Shown here: positions 46,051 to 56,646 of the stretch, piece by piece
Position numbering within the stretch: position 1 is the stretch's first letter
How the letters are laid out: the number at the start of each line of letters is the position of its first letter
Origin: Volvox africanus
Taxonomy: Eukaryota; Chlorophyta; Chlorophyceae; Chlamydomonadales; Volvocaceae
Assembly: GCA_030268105.1 (NCBI GenBank)
Contig: BSDZ01000004.1
Location: 6,428,001 to 6,492,000 of the forward strand
Reading direction: 5' to 3'
Length of the DNA: 64,000 bases
Translations under genes and position numbers: made by a program
The notes under the pieces: model-generated
Told to the model about the DNA's origin: nothing
The model's input: the letters and a program-made list of their open reading frames with translations, nothing else
Databases searched by the model: none

Positions 46051-49000
46051 GGGCTTGCCCGGGTTCCTGTGGAGGGGGCACCACCCGGGATTTCTGAACT
46101 AACGCGTGGTCGGTGGTCATCCTTACGGCCAGCCGTTAAGGCATTGTTGCCTTGTGTACTTGGACACATCGAGCGAGTCATTGCGCGACGCATCACGCTT
46201 GACGGACGCACGGGACTTCTCTGCTTCGACCCGTTGTGTAATTTGTTTACACCTCGCCGTCCCCTGTCGTCTATCGATCTGTCTAACCACGTGGTTTTGT
46301 TCATCCCCTCGTCTCTGCGTGAGATGTCGGAACAGTTGGCCATATACAGGAGATGTAGGCGTCAATATCCAGGCACTGCCGCATGTGTATTACTCCCTGC
46401 TTTCTGTCGGCGCAAGGCAGAGGCATCGTTAAGGGGTATGCGGCATGTCCACCGGTTCGAGCCGGGCACCGTTTTGTTTAATGGTGTGGATCGGGAGGGT
46501 ACGCTGGCTCCGTGGCCACACCTATCCTACTCGGTTGACGTTTGGTACGAAGCTCCTGATGGGGGTGCCGTTGGTTACGGACCCGCCTTAAGTGCACTGA
46601 CGTTGTCTGCTGGGCATTCGCTCGTAGATAACCGTGTCCCTGTGGTTCAGATCGGTTTGAATGGCCGTACGCTGAAGGCACTTGTTGACACCGGTGCCAG
46701 CGACGACTTCATCTCTGTCGCAGAGGTGAATGCGCTGGGGTTGTCCCCAGAGTCGTCTGATTGTCCACAGGTTACCCTTGCTGACGAGGGTAAGCATCCC
46801 ATTGTGGGCAGGATTACCCTTAGCCTATCGTTAGGCCCTTTGCGTGTTGTGACCCGGCCGTACGTGCTGCAGGGCTTAGCAGAGACTGCACCGTACATAA
46901 TGGGGTCGTCGACATTACGACAGTACCGCGCGCGCATCGACATGGAGACCGCAACCCTGCATATGTGCAAGGGTACTCTGTCGATTAAGGTACCTTTCCT
47001 GTCGTTCGAACATGTCACACCAAAGGAGGGCGAAACTGAGGCGGTGCCTATGGTTAATTTCGCTGTGACCGCAATGGCCGCGCGAATCGAACCAGAGCTA
47101 GTCGGGCGTAAGGAGGCCGTCCGTTTGTTACGGAAGGGTGCCCACGGACTGCTTTTAAGGCCGCGGGTGAGCTGTTGTGTCACCACCGCGCAGATTTCTG
47201 CGGATCCTGAGGTTGAGGCCCTACTGTCGCAGTATGAGGACGTCTTTAAAGATATCCCTGGCCTACCACCTATGCGTCCTGTTGATCACACAATCCCTCT
47301 CATGCCTGGAGCGCAGCCTACAGCCCGGCCAATGTACAGGTTGAGTCCATTGGAGCTGGATGAGGTGAAGCGCCAGGTGACGGATTTGCTCGCGAAGGGT
47401 ATGATACGCCCCAGCACATCCCCGTATTCTGCACCGATTTTGTTTGTCGGTAAGAAGGATGGGACCTTGCGCATGTGCATCGATTACCGGGGGTTAAATG
47501 CGAATACGGTGAAAAATCGCTACCCTTTGCCACGCGTTGACGACCTGTTGGATAAGCTGAAGGGCTCGGCTTATTTTTCCTCAATTGACTTACAACAGGG
47601 CTACAATCAGATTCGCATCGCTGCCTCTGATATCCCGAAAACCGCCTTTCGGACGCCCTTCGGTCACTTTGAGTATACGGTCCTATCGTTTGGTTTGACT
47701 AATGCCCCTGCGACGTTTCAGGCGGTTATGGACCGAATGTTTAGGCCGTTTATCGACAGGTTCGTTGTTTGCTACCTGGATGACATCTTGGTATATTCTA
47801 AAACGCGCGAGGAGCACTTGGAGCATCTTCGGCTCGTGCTCGACGTTATGAGGCGGGAGCAATTGTTTGCTAAACGCGCCAAATGCTTTTGGGCGCAGCC
47901 TCAGGTGGAATATTTGGGCCACATTGTGTCGGCCACCGGTGTGAAGATGGACCCGCGGAAGGTCGCCGTGGTTCACGATTGGCCCGCGCCTCAGAACCTC
48001 ACGGAGCTGCGTAAGTTCCTTGGCTTGACCAATTATTTCCGAAAGTTCATTGAAAAATATTCCATCATTGCGGCCCCGCTTACTAACTTAACTCGCAAAG
48101 GCGTTTTCGTTTCGCTCGAGTCGTGGACGTCGCAATGCCAGCGGGCATTCGAAGAGCTCAAACGAATCGTTGCCGAAGATGTCACCCTTGCATTCCCTGA
48201 TTACTCGTTGCCATTTCGTGTTGAGGTAGTGTCTGATGCCTCAATATTTGGAAGCGGCGCTGTATTGTTACAGGAAGGGCGACCGATCGCTTTCACGAGT
48301 AAGAAGTTTTCTGGTGCGGAGATTCGCTACACCACCGGGGAACAGGAGCTTCTGGCCGTGCTGCATGCTTTAAAGGAATGGCGCTGTTACCTTGAGGGAC
48401 GCCCGTTTACTTTAAAGACTGACCACAAGCCCCTAACGTTTTTGCAAAACGTTCCGACGTTGAACCGCCGTCAAGCTAGGTGGATGGAATATCTAGCTAG
48501 GTTCAACTGCACCTGGGAGTATATTTCTGGTAAATTGAATATTGCCGATGCTCTCAGTCGACATCCGTCGCTACACGCTGCAATTTTGGCAGCGCCCGTC
48601 GTGCGGCCGCGTAGCGAGGAGGTTCCGATCGCGACGGACCTCGCGGAGCGGTTGAAGGTTGCCTACAACGCAGACGCCTGGTTCGCGGACCCGGCTAATG
48701 TAGAAAACCTTCGCAAGCAGAATGGCCTTTGGCTACGGACGGAGGGTGCAGCTACGCAAATCGTCGTTCCGAACGACGACGCGCTACGCTACGACATCCT
48801 TGCGCGGTTCCACGAGGACCCGTTAGCAGGACACCCTGGTAGCAAGCGATTGATCGACTTGGTGCAACGTTCCTTTTGGTGGCCTCGTTTGGCTAAGGAT
48901 GCGGCGAACTTCGTCCAGACATGCAGTCTGTGCCAGCGCAATAAGGCTTTGTCCGGTAAGGGCCATGGGTTGTTGCAACCGTTGCCTGTCCCGGATGCGC

Positions 49001-50112
49001 CTTGGGAAAGTGTTTCCATGGACTTCGTAGTCGCACTGCCCAAAACTGAGGGGGGATACGATGCGGTGTTCGTAATGGTCGATCGTCTGACTAAGATGGT
49101 TCACCTAGCACCATGCACATCATCCTGCACGGCTGAGCAAACCGCACGTTTGTTTTTCGATAATGTGGTTCGGTTACACGGGGTTCCCAAAAATGTGATC
49201 TCGGACCGCGGTGGACAGTTCACGTCTAAGTTTTGGGAAGCGCTCTGCAAACTAGTTGGCATGCGCGTCAACCTGAGCACGGCGTATCACCCGCAGACTG
49301 ATGGTCAAACCGAACGCACAAACCGCACGTTGGGTGATATGTTGCGCAATTATGCTGGTCACACACCACTCGTTTGGGATACGTATTTGACTGCGGCAGA
49401 ATTCGCGCTTAACAATGCTGTTAACCGCTCTACAGGCAAAAGTCCGTTCTTTCTTAACTACGGGTTTCATCCCGCGCTACCCGTGTGGCGTGAGTTGGAA
49501 GTGAACGTGCCTGCTGCTAAACTTTTTGCCAAGTCTTTTATGTCCCGAATCACAGACGCGAAGTCGTGTTTGGACGCGGCGCAGCAACGAACGACGGAAT
49601 ACTACAACAAATCTAAGCAGGATGTGACGTTTTCGGAAGGGCAACTCGTGTTGCTAAGCACCAAGAACTTGCGTTCCTTGGCCGACGGATCCCGAAAACT
49701 CTTACCCCGCTGGATTGGTCCGTATCCTGTCATGCGCATGGTTGGGAATGTGGCTGTGGAGCTTGCATTGCCCGCTGATATGACCATTCACCCCACGTTT
49801 CACGTATCGCTTGTTCGTCCGTATCGTGGTACGGAACCCGTCCCTGAGCCTGCTAACGCCCCCGCAGCGATCGAACCAGTTCCCGAGACCTGGATCGCTG
49901 GTAAACAGAAGTTTTACGATGTGGAACGGGTGTTAGATTATCGCGCGCGTCGTGTGGGCCGACACCGACGTAAGCGAACAGTACACGAGTACTTGGTTAA
50001 GTGGACAGGGTATACCGACGAGCACAACTCATGGGAACCGGCACGCAACTTCTCACAGGACATGAAACCCCTGCTCGAAGAAGCCCGCAAACGTGCCACG
50101 CAAGCCCAATGA
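46051..50112 (+). CDS. pol: A4 pol polyprotein (PR-RT-RNase H-IN-chromodomain)
   Basis: Open from 46051 to TGA 50110-50112. Counting residues from the GTG at 46069: protease DTG at 207-209; RT YLDD at 569-572; RNase H SDAS around 723; integrase zinc site H915, H922, C952, C955; integrase catalytic D985, D1046, E1082 (35 residues between the last two, DD35E); chromodomain around 1285-1345 with [17 protein letters not shown]. The polyprotein would cut itself, copy the RNA and integrate it. The chromodomain is known in chromoviruses to steer insertion to marked chromatin. All catalytic motifs are intact. Confidence 0.97.
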   Translation, partial: GLARVPVEGAPPGISELTRGRWSSLRPAVKALLPCVLGHIERVIARRITLDGRTGLLCFDPLCNLFTPRRPLSSIDLSNHVVLFIPSSLREMSEQLAIYRRCRRQYPGTAACVLLPAFCRRKAEASLRGMRHVHRFEPGTVLFNGVDREGTLAPWPHLSYSVDVWYEAPDGGAVGYGPALSALTLSAGHSLVDNRVPVVQIGLNGRTLKALVDTGASDDFISVAEVNALGLSPESSDCPQVTLADEGKHPIVGRITLSLSLGPLRVVTRPYVLQGLAETAPYIMGSSTLRQYRARIDMETATLHMCKGTLSIKVPFLSFEHVTPKEGETEAVPMVNFAVTAMAARIEPELVGRKEAVRLLRKGAHGLLLRPRVSCCVTTAQISADPEVEALLSQYEDVFKDIPGLPPMRPVDHTIPLMPGAQPTARPMYRLSPLELDEVKRQVTDLLAKGMIRPSTSPYSAPILFVGKKDGTLRMCIDYRGLNANTVKNRYPLPRVDDLLDKLKGSAYFSSIDLQQGYNQIRIAASDIPKTAFRTPFGHFEYTVLSFGLTNAPATFQAVMDRMFRPFIDRFVVCYLDDILVYSKTREEHLEHLRLVLDVMRREQLFAKRAKCFWAQPQVEYLGHIVSATGVKMDPRKVAVVHDWPAPQNLTELRKFLGLTNYFRKFIEKYSIIAAPLTNLTRKGVFVSLESWTSQCQRAFEELKRIVAEDVTLAFPDYSLPFRVEVVSDASIFGSGAVLLQEGRPIAFTSKKFSGAEIRYTTGEQELLAVLHALKEWRCYLEGRPFTLKTDHKPLTFLQNVPTLNRRQARWMEYLARFNCTWEYISGKLNIADALSRHPSLHAAILAAPVVRPRSEEVPIATDLAERLKVAYNADAWFADPANVENLRKQNGLWLRTEGAATQIVVPNDDALRYDILARFHEDPLAGHPGSKRLIDLVQRSFWWPRLAKDAANFVQTCSLCQRNKALSGKGHGLLQPLPVPDAPWESVSMDFVVALPKTEGGYDAVFVMVDRLTKMVHLAPCTSSCTAEQTARLFFDNVVRLHGVPKNVISDRGGQFTSKFWEALCKLVGMRVNLSTAYHPQTDGQTERTNRTLGDMLRNYAGHTPLVWDTYLTAAEFALNNAVNRSTGKSPFFLNYGFHPALPVWRELEVNVPAAKLFAKSFMSRITDAKSCLDAAQQRTTEYYNKSKQDVTFSEGQLVLLSTKNLRSLADGSRKLLPRWIGPYPVMRMVGNVAVELALPADMTIHPTFHVSLVRPYRGTEPVPEPANAPAAIEPVPETWIAGKQKFYDVERVLDYRARRVGRHRRKRTVHEYLVKWTGYTDEHNSWEPARNFSQDMKPLLEEARKRATQAQ

Positions 50113-50134
50113 CCCCTGCAGTCGATGCTGTATG

Positions 50135-50171
50135 ATGCAGCGAGGACGCTGCATACGGGAGGGGGGATAAT
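50135..50171 (+). promoter_or_regulatory. A4 3' hairpin and polypurine tract
   Basis: Stem ATGCAGCG / CGCTGCAT with loop AGGA (50135-50154), then GGGAGGGGGGATAA abutting the 3' LTR. The purine run is the expected plus-strand primer. The hairpin could mark the primer or the RNA 3' region. Confidence 0.8.
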
Positions 50172-50995
50172 TGTTGTGCTACGGTTCATTTCCCGCCGAC
50201 GCGTAGGTCGACGCGATCCTACGAGGCGAAGTGCTTTTGTGATGAACGCATTGCATATGAATGAATCTGCATGATATAAATGTATTCGTGTACCTTTATA
50301 TATGCATTTGGCATGTTGTCATTATCCATCGCGACATCGCATCATGGCAAATCCGCCTAGCATGCATGAATGACCGAATCATTGAAGTGCGCATTATGCT
50401 CGTGCTAGGAAACTATAAGTAATATTATCTGATATAATATTACTTCATTAAAGCACACGTTGAGAGCGCCGCACTTGTCGCGATACATGCCCTGCAACCG
50501 GATATCGTTATCCGGACCCTTGCATCATGCGAATGCCGGAAAGGCTTATACGTTGTTATGCGTAGACATCGCCTAGACGCAGTAGGGTTGTCACATCTAG
50601 GATCGGCCTCCTGATGTGAATCGTACGGCATTGCGATGCTGCGAGTATAACAGATGCGAGGACGGCTAAGCTAGACAAGACATTCGATACCGGAGAACAC
50701 TTGTGTGTTCTACATTACTATTTCTATACACTATTCTACTTAGCCCGAGCTAAGCCTGAACTTCGCTAATCACGGCCGCGTGATGATTGCTTGCTTCCGG
50801 CGCTGACGGCGATTTCGTCCATTGCATCGTTCTGATCCGTAAGACTGTAAGTTATATCTCTCTCCGTCTTGAAGTCTTCCGCTGTCCCTGTTTGCTCTCG
50901 CTTGCCTTGCTGTACTTGCAAGTGCTCGCGCATCGGTGTCGATAGTCTCCAGACGTGCAGATACTCATGAGCAAACGCGAACGAGAGGTACAACA
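50172..50995 (+). repeat. A4 3' LTR
   Basis: 824 bp, about six differences from the 5' LTR by eye, mostly in the ACATTACTATTTCTATAC region. Followed by CGCAG. Confidence 0.96.
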
Positions 50996-52496
50996 CGCAG
51001 TCAGGAGGTGCCGATAGCAGCGGATCTCGTGCAACGACTTAAGATGGCGTATCAGGCTGATCCATGGTTTGCCTCACCAAGCAATGTGGAACATTTGCAC
51101 AAGCGCAACAATTTGTGGATACAGAAGATAGATCGACCACACAAATTGTCGTGCCGAATGACACCGCCTTGCGCTACGATATTCTTGCTCGGTTCCACGA
51201 GGACCCGTTGGCAGGACATCCTGGAAGCACGTGATTGGCAGAGCTCGTACGAAGCTCGTTCTGGTGGCCGCACGTGGTGAAGGATGCGGAAAACTTCGTG
51301 CAAAGGTGCAGTCTATGTCAGCGCAATAAAGCACTATCTGGTAAGGGCCAGGGGTTATTACAACCTTTACCTATACCAGATGCCCCTTGGGAAAGTGTTT
51401 TGATGGACTTCGTAGTCGCGCTGCCAAAACTGAGGGGGGATATGACTGGGTGTTCGTTATGGTCGATCGTTTGACCAAGATGGTTCACTTAGCCCCCTGC
51501 ACCTCGTCTTGCATCCCTGAGCAAACAGCACGATTATTTTTTGATAATGTGGTACGATTACACAGCGTTCCTAAAAATGTGATATCCGATCGCGGCGGTC
51601 AATTCACGTCTAAGTTTTGGGAAGCGCTATGTGAGCTCGTCGGTATGGGCGTTCATTTGAGCACAGCATATCATCCACAATCTGCTGGGCAAACCAAACA
51701 CACAAACCGCACGCTGGGCGACATGTTGAGGAAGTTTGCGGGACGCACACCCTCCGTTTGGGATACATTTCTGACTTCAGCAGAACTCACGCTTAACAAC
51801 GCTGTTAACCGCTCTACAGGTCAAAGCCCCTTCTTTCTGAATTATGGATTCCATCCTGCGCTACCCGTGTGGCGAGAGTTGGAGATAAATATCCCTGTGG
51901 CTAAAATCTTTGCCAAGTCGTTCCTATCCCGCATGACAGACGCGAAGGCATGTTTGGATGCGGCACAACAACGGACGACGGACTACTATAATAAATCCAA
52001 ACGAGACGTAACATTTTCGGTGGGACAAATGGTATTATTGAGCACTAAGAACCTGTGTTCGCTCGCTGACGGTTCCCAAAAATTACTACCTCGCTGGATT
52101 GGTCCATATTCCGTTGTTCGCATGGTAGGGAATGTAGCTGTGGAGCTATCCCTACCCTCTGACATGAATATTCATCCTACGTTTCATATTTCCCTCATCC
52201 GCCCTTATCGCGGCATAGCACCCGTTACAAATGACACCGATGCCCCTACAGTAATGGAGCCCGGTCCCGAGACCTGGATCGCAGGCAAGCAAAAGGTGTA
52301 TGATGTGGAGCGAATACTGGATTATTGGGTTCGTCGTGTAGGTCGACAGCGACGAAAGCGGAAGGTGCACGAATATCTGGTCAAGTGGACCGGCTATCCT
52401 AGCGAGCACAACTCTTGGGAGCCGACGCGTAATTTCTCGCCTGAGGTGAAGCCCCTATTAGAGGAAGCTCGTCTACGTGCCACGCAAACCCAATGA
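50996..52496 (+). pseudogene. pol: B3 pol, integrase and chromodomain part
   Basis: Continues pol after A4. It has indels near 51120, TGA at about 51231 (ACG TGA TTG, the same stop as in B2) and a one-C loss near 51425 that shifts the frame. Then 51387-52496 is open with integrase motifs (SDRGG; SAGQTKHTN, where the catalytic Glu of TDGQTER is replaced by Lys) and a chromodomain ([17 protein letters not shown]). Confidence 0.92.
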
Positions 52497-52555
52497 TCTC
52501 TGCAGTCGATGCTGTTCGATGCAGCGAGGACGCTGCATACGGGAGGGGGGATAGT

Positions 52556-53729
52556 TGTTGTACGCCGGTTCGATCACTGTTGGCACCGAAGTAGGCCGCA
52601 ATGCATTCAAGCATGATGAGGCATAATACAATCATTTTAGCATGATATACTCGAGTATATCTAGCTAGTCAGGCATGCTGCATTATCATCTACGACATCG
52701 CGCTGTCGGTCAACATGTTTGACTCGAGACTGATAATTAATGCGCGATCTATCCATTGGCATATTATATCACGTAATAATACTTTAAATATTATTACCTC
52801 ATTTATGTCATAAACCATACGCGTATGCAAGAATGCGACGATCGTGATGGTTGGGTCGGCAACCGAATATCGATATTCGGACCTTCGCATATTGCATGCG
52901 TTGCATCCATTAATATCACGGATTACGCGGTATTTAGAACAGTGCTACAAAGGTACTCACACTTGAGATCGGAATCCAGTGAGACCTGTACTGTGCATCG
53001 GTATCGCGATGTGATAGGTGCGAGGACGGCTGTAGGAAACTACATTTACCTTAGAGAAATAGGCCCAGATAAAGCGGTAGGCAATCATGCAATAAGCATG
53101 ATGCCTAACCGAAAACTAACTACGAGTAAACTTCGCGATTTGCAAAGAAGATTGCCGTACATCTTGGCTAGGTGAGCCAATATTAAAGTCACCCTGGTGA
53201 AGAGCTAAGGCCTGACATTTTAGTATCACACTACTAATTGTTTGGAGTTCAAGACTCTGCTGTCACCGATTATTCCCAATAGATGTACAATTTCACGACG
53301 CTAACTTACTTGCGAGCTATCTCTAAATCTACAAAAGCTACGCTTCCGCACAAATCTAGTAGTATCCTGAAAGGGACTGCTACAACGGCCGCCTAGAGAC
53401 TGAAGTCGGCTTGACGCTATTTTGGGTCAAGTACTCGAGTACTTAACTTGGTCTGATTCTGATATATACATTTTACTCATTTATTATCGGCCTGAGCTAT
53501 TCCAGCATAGCATTCCCAGCCAGATGATGAACACTGCCCGCGGGGTCTGACGGCGGACTCCTAATTTGCAACTGAAGATTATTGTAAGTTGAATCTTTCC
53601 TTATTTATAAGTCTTCCGCTGTCACGTTGCTTGCACTGAAGTGTCTTGCTGTTCGTAAGCACCATGCACGTGTAGCTAATACTCAGACGTGCAGATTCAG
53701 TGAATGATCGAAGAAGGAAGGATACAACA
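52556..53729 (+). repeat. B3 3' LTR, interrupted
   Basis: TGTTGTACGCCGG...GGATACAACA, followed by AAGTG. An unrelated 354-bp LTR is inserted at 53031. Without it the LTR is about 815 bp. Confidence 0.94.
53031..53384 (+). mobile_element. 354-bp solo LTR of a third retrotransposon family
   Basis: Begins TGTAGGAAACTAC, ends GGGACTGCTACA (TG...CA with TGTAG/CTACA inverted tips) and is flanked by perfect ACGGC duplications (53026-53030, 53385-53389). It interrupts the GAGGACGGCCGCC run of the B3 LTR. There is no similarity to family A or B. Orientation is arbitrary. Confidence 0.82.
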
Positions 53730-54277
53730 AAGTGTTCCTGCATGGTGGTCCAGTGGTCGTACCACTCCTTCGCGACGCTGCCTAGTGTGGCCCCGATGAA
53801 TAGGCATTTCACCTCATCTTGATCACCGCCCTTAACCAATTTCAAGTACCTTTTAGCGTCACGTACGTAAGAGCGGGTGGTGCTTGCGGTGACCCTGGGC
53901 TCTGCGTCGTAAGAAATATGGAGCTGAGGTGTTGGAAACCGGTGACTCCGTCTCCGGTCACAAGTCCTTGTAGCGGAGCAGTCGTTGAGTTTAGTATCGT
54001 CTCGTTAATTCCGGTGGGATTGGATGTCCTGGGGAAACCCTGAATTGGGTGGTAGGGCTTCGGCTGGGGAGTATTTTCTTGGAAAACATGTGAATCGGCA
54101 ATGTTCGGTGCAGCAACAGGGTCCCCGTTGGAAATACCATTACCAGCCTGCTCGTTCCCTTCTGGGATTAAGTGACTTCATTGAAGCGACATGTGTTCTA
54201 ACCGGTAACTTGCAAAGACAAAAAGGACGAAACTATACCTTGTATTTTTCAACCAACGGCTATTGTTTCCTTTGGTG
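53730..54277 (-). pseudogene. gag: B5 gag, N-terminal part
   Basis: On the minus strand it reads SYVRDAKRYLKLVKGG, then CLFIGATLGSVAKEWYDHW to MQEHF at 53730, clearly gag, and upstream worn N-terminal gag sequence to about 54277. It is separated from its distal part (31288-31423) by B3 and from its leader by SINE S1b. Confidence 0.87.
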
Positions 54278-55324
54278 GCAGCGTAGCTGTATTGGAAGAG
54301 CACTGACGTTCAAGTCAGGAGGTATGGATTCGAATCCCATCGCTGTTACCACGGGTTGTTCGAGGCTTTCAGCAACCAGTGGGGTATTATTATTATTATT
54401 ATGGTTACTCCGCCCTTGCGGGCTGGCGTGTATTATGGGGATCTCCGGAATTTTTAACCGAGAGGGCACGCGTACCTCAGCGTCTTCATCTGAGGCCGCT
54501 AGAGATCACCTGTTTTTTGGTTACGCAGAGTTTCCTTGCTCTCTACGGCCCCTATCCATGTGCCAGCCCCTTCGGATCTACTGGCATTTAGGTGGGTGTC
54601 AAACCACCCCGTACCATCAGCCCAGTTATGGGCCTCAGATGCGCACTTCATGGGCTATGCATTTAACCCTCTCAAGTGCCGGGGGCGGACTCGGACCCAA
54701 CTCCGTAGAATTAGACTATCCAAGCCGCATTCCCCCTACGCCATTTTGCCCCGACCCAGATTCGAATTGGCGACTTTGTTGTCGCAAGCTCGGACCAGAG
54801 GGGTATGCGGTGGCAAGCCCATCACCATAAGGCTAGGAGCCGTGGATGAGGAGAAGATGGACAAACAACGCCCCTCTGGAACTGGACAAGAAATTGATCG
54901 GAGGCTACTAAAAAAGCATGGCTAGGCCGAACCTCGCACTAGCCTAAGATGGTGACCTCTACGAGGGGTGCAGAATTCCCCAGCGGCTGAAGCGGGTCGT
55001 AGGGGGGCTGAGTACCCTCCGCCAGGACCAAGCGCAGGGTGCCATGTGGTGGTGCGTGACATGGGCGGTGCAGATTTCAGGAGGCCTGATGTATACAGGA
55101 GCACCCGAATCTGGCAAGATGCAAGAACGGGTCGTGTCCCACAGCGAGAGTGTGGCGTGTGGCCTAGCGATAATAGGTTCAACATTGGTCGAAGAAGATG
55201 GACGATCAACCGGGATAGTGGTGGAGACATGGAGTAAAGGGAGTCCGTGAGTGTACCCCCTCAGTGCCATCTCCCCCTTAACACACACCAGGCTTCGGCC
55301 GGAGTAATGTAATAATAATAATAA
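54278..55324 (+). mobile_element. SINE S1, copy b, hosting SINE S2
   Basis: Perfect 12-bp target duplication TTTCCTTTGGTG (54266-54277, 55325-55336). The head is tRNA-like: GGCAGCG pairs with CGCTGTTACC at its end, A-box-like TAGCTGTATTGG, B-box-like GATTCGAATCC. A body of about 500 bp follows, ending CCAGGCTTCGGCCGGAGTAATG and (TAA)n. Interrupted at 54388-54796 by SINE S2. The anticodon arm and T stem are imperfect, so this is a SINE promoter, not a working tRNA. Confidence 0.9.
54388..54796 (-). mobile_element. SINE S2, copy a
   Basis: 409 bp on the minus strand, starting GGTCCGAGCTTGCG and ending GGGCGGAGTAACCATAATAA. TSD AGTGGGGTAT / AGAGGGGTAT (54378-54387, 54797-54806) with one mismatch. 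The head has a B-box-like AATTCGAATCTGG about 40 nt in. It is inserted in SINE S1b just after its tRNA-like head. Confidence 0.87.
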
Positions 55325-55698
55325 TTTCCTTTGGTGTATCATTCACGCACGTGTGTAGCTCGGTAAGGGCCACAATATGTCCTGCCAACATGTCTGTAAA
55401 CTCGGGCCTACGTAGTCTTAATAGCTTGATCAGTCCGACGTTCAAATATTGGACGACCAGTACCATGTGTGACAGTGATGTGATTCCTCCTACAGCCTCA
55501 GTACTCACTGGCAACAAATGTAGGGTTAGTGTTGAAAGACAAATGCGATGACAATAGTTTGGAAATAGGACTGTGCAATACAGATTTTTTGGCAGAGTTG
55601 TTTTGTGACGACCTTCGCCGCTGCTCGCTCGCGCGAGAACCTACTTGCCGATGATGATAATGAGACAGCCATGAATTGAACCGTCTCACTACCAAATT
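55325..55698 (-). pseudogene. B5 leader region
   Basis: On the minus strand, after the B5 LTR: primer-site remnant (ATTTGGTAGTGAGACGG), GTAGGTTCTCGC, a worn first exon, and a second exon reading VLVVQYLNVGLIKLL, recognisably homologous to VLAGQYLNPEQIKAL of B1. This is a fifth lineage carrying the leader ORF. Confidence 0.7.
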
Positions 55699-56629
55699 TG
55701 TTGTATCCTTCCTTCTTCAATCATGCACTGAATCTGCGCGTCTGAGTGTTTAAAACCCTAAGTGCTATGCTGGAATAGCTCAGGCCGATAATAGTTAAAT
55801 AAAACGTATAGCCCGTGAAGTGCGCATCTGAGGCCCATAACTGGGCTGATGGTACGGGGTGGTTTGACACCCACCTAAATGCCAGTAGATCCGAAGGGGC
55901 TGGCACATGGATAGGGGCCGTAGAGAGCAAGGAAACTCTGCGTAACCAAAAAACAGGTGATCTCTAGCGGCCTCAGATGAAAACGCTGAGGTACACGTGC
56001 CCACTCGGTTAAAATCACGGAGATCCCCATAATACACGCCAGCCCGCATGGGCGGAGTAACCATAATAATAATAATAATATGAGAATCGGGTTGAGTTAA
56101 GTACGCGAGTACTTCATCCAAAGTAGCTTCGAGCCGACTTCGGTCTCTAGGTGGCCGTCCTTGCACCTATCACGTTCATGATACCAATGTGCGGTACAAG
56201 TCTCACTGGATTCCGATCTCAAGTGTGAGTACTATTATAACACCGTCCTAAATATCGCATAATCCGTGATATTCATGGATGCAACGTATGCAATATGTGA
56301 AGGTCCGAATATCGATATTCAGTTGCCGACCCAACCATCGCAATCGTCGCATTTCCGCATATGTGTGGGGTTTATGATACGGATGATGTAATAATATTTG
56401 AAATATTATTACTTGATATATTATGCCAATGGATAGATCGCGCATTAATTATCAGCCTCGAGTCAAACATGTTGACCGACAGCGCGATGTCGTGAATGAT
56501 AATGCGACGTGCTACATTAGCTAGATATATTCGAATATATCATGCTAAAATGATAATAACACGTTCAGTCATGCTTAGATGAGAACAAGCCTATTTTGCC
56601 ATGAACGGTGGTCGAACCAGCATACAACA
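55699..56629 (-). repeat. B5 5' LTR, with SINE S2 insertion
   Basis: Reverse-complement family B LTR, from TGTTGTATCC at 55699 to GCATACAACA at 56629, with palindromes at about 56304-56321 and 56520-56540. It is interrupted by SINE S2b. It is the left end of the minus-strand B5 element, the oldest layer of the nest. Confidence 0.92.
55811..56080 (+). mobile_element. SINE S2, copy b, 5'-truncated
   Basis: Matches S2a from GCCCGTGAAGTGCGCATCTG to the GGGCGGAGTAACCATAATAA tail, lacking the tRNA-like head. It splits the LTR run AAACGTATA / TGAGAATCGG. 5' truncation is normal for target-primed retroposition. Confidence 0.9.
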
Positions 56630-56646
56630 GCGAACTCAATGCTTAG

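Larger units (their letters stand above)
43525..50995 (+). mobile_element. A4, intact full-length chromovirus
   Basis: 7,471 bp with 824-bp LTRs (43525-44348 and 50172-50995), perfect TSD CGCAG (43520-43524, 50996-51000), primer site, leader ORF, open gag, open pol, hairpin and polypurine tract. The LTRs differ at only a handful of sites. It is the only copy in the window with no visible coding lesion and is the likely autonomous form of family A. Confidence 0.97.
31424..53729 (+). mobile_element. B3, family B element hosting A3 and A4
   Basis: 5' LTR 31424-32238, 3' LTR 52556-53729 and perfect TSD AAGTG (31419-31423, 53730-53734) inside the gag of minus-strand B5. Removing A3 (33186-40671), A4 (43525-50995) and the small solo LTR (53031-53384) leaves an element of about 7 kb. 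Gag and pol are heavily degraded. Its LTRs have diverged more than those of the A elements. Confidence 0.95.

Noticed and set aside
44815..50112. Nuclear code with UAG as a sense codon
   Set aside because: A4 uses TAG once in about 1,770 codons, exactly at the gag-pol boundary. A reassigned codon should occur more often.
43525..50995. Infectious retrovirus with an envelope gene
   Set aside because: Only about 60 bp containing a hairpin and the polypurine tract lie between the pol stop and the 3' LTR. There is no room for an envelope frame.
54278..54355. Functional tRNA gene
   Set aside because: The anticodon arm has a 6-nt or mismatched loop, the T stem has an A-C mismatch, and it lies at the head of a SINE with a perfect 12-bp target duplication.
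54024..54925. Host gene frames of 268 and 129 codons
   Set aside because: They cross the boundaries of gag remnant, SINE S1 and SINE S2, so they cannot be one gene.
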